The translations under genes and the position numbers were made by a program. From the NCBI RefSeq assembly GCF_038396615.1, contig NZ_CP121689.1:1686001-1750000 (forward strand): a DNA stretch of 64,000 nt, given 5' to 3'. The stretch is from Thermatribacter velox (GTDB taxonomy: Bacteria; Atribacterota; Atribacteria; Atribacterales; Thermatribacteraceae). Of this stretch, positions 62,338 through 64,000 are shown one piece after another; position 1 is the first letter of the stretch; each line of letters starts with the position of its first letter. Below the pieces are notes generated by a model. It was not told the origin of the DNA and did no database searches. It saw only the letters and a program-made list of their open reading frames with translations.

Positions 62338-63249
62338 TCAAACATAGGTTAACCAGTGCTTATAGTCGGGTTCCTCACCACGCACAATGCGGAAAAAGTG
62401 TTCCTGAAGTTTGCGAGTAACCGGACCAGGCTTTCCATCTCCAATCTGGCGGTTGTCGATTTCCACCACCGGAGTAATCTCTGCTGCGGTTCCGGTGAAA
62501 AACACCTCATCAGCAAGATACAGGTCGTCCCGAGTGCACAGAGTTTCCTCAACCTGCATCCCCAGGTTTCTGGCCAGCTGAATCACCGCATCGCGAGTGA
62601 TGCCCAGAAGAATTGAATAAGGATGTGGCGTGAACAGTACACCATTTTTAACGTAGAAAATATTTTCTCCACTTCCCTCAGAAACAAATCCATCTTTGTC
62701 AAGCAGAATGGCCTCATCATAGCCCAGTTCCCGAGCTTCCATTTTAGCCAGAGCCGAATTGAGGTAATTGGCGCTCGCCTTGGCCCGAGGAGAACCGGCG
62801 TTTATATAAGTCCTTACATAGGAAGAAATCTTTGCTCGTATCCCTTCGGTGAGACCTTTGTCTCCCATGTACGCTCCCCAGCACCAGGCAGCAATAACGC
62901 AGTCCACCTGACACTCCGTAGGGTCCACTCCCATCCTGCCGTAGCCTCGGAAAGCAATGGGGCGAATATAGCACTCCTCAACTTGGTTTTCCCGAACTAC
63001 CTGAAGCACCGCTTCCTCGATTTCTTTTTTGCTGTAAGGCAAGGCCATACGGATTATCTTTGCCGAATCGAAGAAACGCTGAATATGCTCTGGAAGACGG
63101 AAAACTGCAGGACCTTTTGACGTCCGGTAGCAGCGTATACCCTCGAAAATGGCTGTTCCATAATGAAGCGCATGAGAGAGCACATGAACCCTGGCTTCTT
63201 CCCACTTCAACAATTTACCGTTCATCCATATCCATCGCAATTCTTGCAT
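62338..63249 (-). CDS. ilvE: branched-chain amino acid aminotransferase
   Basis: A 303-residue class IV PLP aminotransferase: [48 protein letters not shown], the PLP Lys in [33 protein letters not shown] and [23 protein letters not shown]. It interconverts Val, Leu, Ile and their 2-oxo acids. ATG at 63249 is used; a GTG at 63258 is possible. Divergent from the phenylacetate-CoA ligase-like gene. Confidence 0.92.
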   Translation of the reverse strand: MQELRWIWMNGKLLKWEEARVHVLSHALHYGTAIFEGIRCYRTSKGPAVFRLPEHIQRFFDSAKIIRMALPYSKKEIEEAVLQVVRENQVEECYIRPIAFRGYGRMGVDPTECQVDCVIAAWCWGAYMGDKGLTEGIRAKISSYVRTYINAGSPRAKASANYLNSALAKMEARELGYDEAILLDKDGFVSEGSGENIFYVKNGVLFTPHPYSILLGITRDAVIQLARNLGMQVEETLCTRDDLYLADEVFFTGTAAEITPVVEIDNRQIGDGKPGPVTRKLQEHFFRIVRGEEPDYKHWLTYV

Positions 63250-63290
63250 CGGCCACACCCTTACCTCGTTTTTCCTTTTATTTTACCCAA

Positions 63291-63318
63291 TTGCACAAGA
63301 TAAAAAAATCGCTACAAT
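63291..63318 (+). promoter_or_regulatory. promoter of the phenylacetate-CoA ligase-like gene
   Basis: TTGCAC (63291-63296), 16 bases, TACAAT (63313-63318), in the divergent gap with ilvE. Confidence 0.6.
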
Positions 63319-63337
63319 AGAAAAAAACAAAAAGGGG

Positions 63338-64000
63338 GTGAAAAAAACGTTTTGGGATGAGCGTATGGAGCTTCTTCCCCGAGAAGAACTCCAAAAAATA
63401 CAGCTTAACCGTTTAAAAAAGATTCTGGTCAGAGCCTACCATAACCTTCCTTACTACCGTAAAAAGCTCGATGAAGCCGGCGTTGACGTGTATCGTTTAA
63501 AAACGCTGGAAGACCTCAAGCACCTTCCCTTTACCACCAAATCCGACTTGCGCAAAAGCTACCCCTTCGGAGCTATAGCTGAGCCAATGCACAACATTGT
63601 CCGCATTCATTCCTCATCCGGAACTACAGGAACGGCAACCGTGGTGGGCTACACCCGCAAAGATATTGAAACCTGGGCAGAACTGATGGCAAGGACACTC
63701 TGTGGATGTGGTGTGACCGAAGAAGATATCATCCAGGTGGCTTTTGGATATGGGCTGTTTACGGGGGGTCTGGGGGTTCACTATGGAGCTGAAAAGCTGG
63801 GAGCAACGGTGGTTCCAGCCTCAGCCGGCAACACTCTACGTCAGATTCAGATTCTCAAAGATTTCAACATTTCGGTCCTCTGCTGCACGCCTTCTTATGC
63901 TCTGTATCTTGCCGAAGTGGCCCGGGAAAACCACATCGACTGGAGCCAGACCCGCTTTCGCCTGGGAATCTTCGGGGCCGAGCCCTGGTCAGAAGAGATG
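63338..64000 (+). CDS. paaK: phenylacetate-CoA ligase family protein, 3' end outside window
   Basis: 221 codons are visible, open to the right edge. [54 protein letters not shown] and the AMP-forming P-loop [14 protein letters not shown] identify a PaaK-type acyl-CoA synthetase, which activates arylacetates with ATP and CoA. In anaerobes such genes often accompany amino-acid oxidation, and ilvE is adjacent. GTG at 63338 sits right after AAAGGGG; a later ATG (63362) is an alternative. Confidence 0.88.
   Translation, partial: MKKTFWDERMELLPREELQKIQLNRLKKILVRAYHNLPYYRKKLDEAGVDVYRLKTLEDLKHLPFTTKSDLRKSYPFGAIAEPMHNIVRIHSSSGTTGTATVVGYTRKDIETWAELMARTLCGCGVTEEDIIQVAFGYGLFTGGLGVHYGAEKLGATVVPASAGNTLRQIQILKDFNISVLCCTPSYALYLAEVARENHIDWSQTRFRLGIFGAEPWSEEM

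Overview
The window comes from an anaerobic, fermentative and probably thermophilic bacterium. Pointers are an Asp23/AmaP-type membrane anchor, a HypE-like protein, many periplasmic-binding-protein-linked c-di-GMP enzymes, several ABC importers, a serpin lipoprotein and a ferredoxin-type PreA. Nothing here fixes the phylum; Atribacterota, Thermotogota or a deep Firmicutes relative are all possible. I found no rRNA, tRNA or CRISPR array.

Layout. Positions 1-5.3 kb: the 3' part of a sensor HD-GYP phosphodiesterase, an 880-bp stretch with no clear gene, then bactofilin, HypE-like and isoprenylcysteine methyltransferase-like genes overlapping end to end. 4.7-6.4 kb (minus): AmaP-like, Rad52/22-like, GNAT. 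6.7-7.4 kb: a decayed HEPN/nucleotidyltransferase pair. 7.4-12.6 kb (minus): two sensor diguanylate cyclases. The downstream one carries a 1.39-kb IS110-family element and a separate frameshift. The IS ends, its putative bridge RNA and the uninterrupted host gene can be reconstructed. 12.6-14.8 kb (minus): ZIP transporter, two small ORFs, PfkB kinase.

15-24.5 kb (minus): a complete reductive pyrimidine degradation operon. NCS1 transporter, dihydropyrimidinase, beta-ureidopropionase, class III aminotransferase, iron alcohol dehydrogenase and PreA would take uracil to 3-hydroxypropionate. A PucR regulator precedes it. Both the regulator and the operon have structured 5' leaders that end in intrinsic terminators and match no riboswitch class I know.

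24.7-30.7 kb: a MntA/HepT pair whose toxin gene has a nonsense codon, a frameshifted glutaminyl cyclase, two secreted DUF4139-like proteins, a membrane diguanylate cyclase and a UPF0104 protein. 30.9-41.4 kb (plus): an XRE-cupin regulator followed by DhaK, DhaL, a five-gene branched-chain-type ABC importer, a 2-aminothiazoline-4-carboxylate hydrolase homolog, cysteine desulfidase and RidA, then the serpin. These look like import and breakdown of a cysteine-related compound to pyruvate, ammonia and sulfide. 41.4-44.7 kb (minus): a large SBP-PAS-GGDEF-HD-GYP-like gene split by one in-frame TGA.

45-56.8 kb: a membrane protein (plus); then a minus-strand cluster of three different URO-D/MtaA-fold proteins, a LacI regulator, a carbohydrate ABC importer, a GHL6-type hydrolase-like protein and a threonine aldolase. 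It is driven by a strong promoter with a LacI-type operator on it. 56.9-60.9 kb (minus): a ribose-type ABC importer with two permeases that share 135 identical bases. 60.9-63.3 kb (minus): an ANTAR-only ORF, an intact HepT/MntA pair, a carboxymuconolactone decarboxylase-like protein and a branched-chain aminotransferase. The window ends inside a plus-strand phenylacetate-CoA ligase-like gene.

Themes: dense c-di-GMP signalling, scavenging of organic nitrogen and carbon, and many recently broken genes (IS insertion, indels, nonsense codons).
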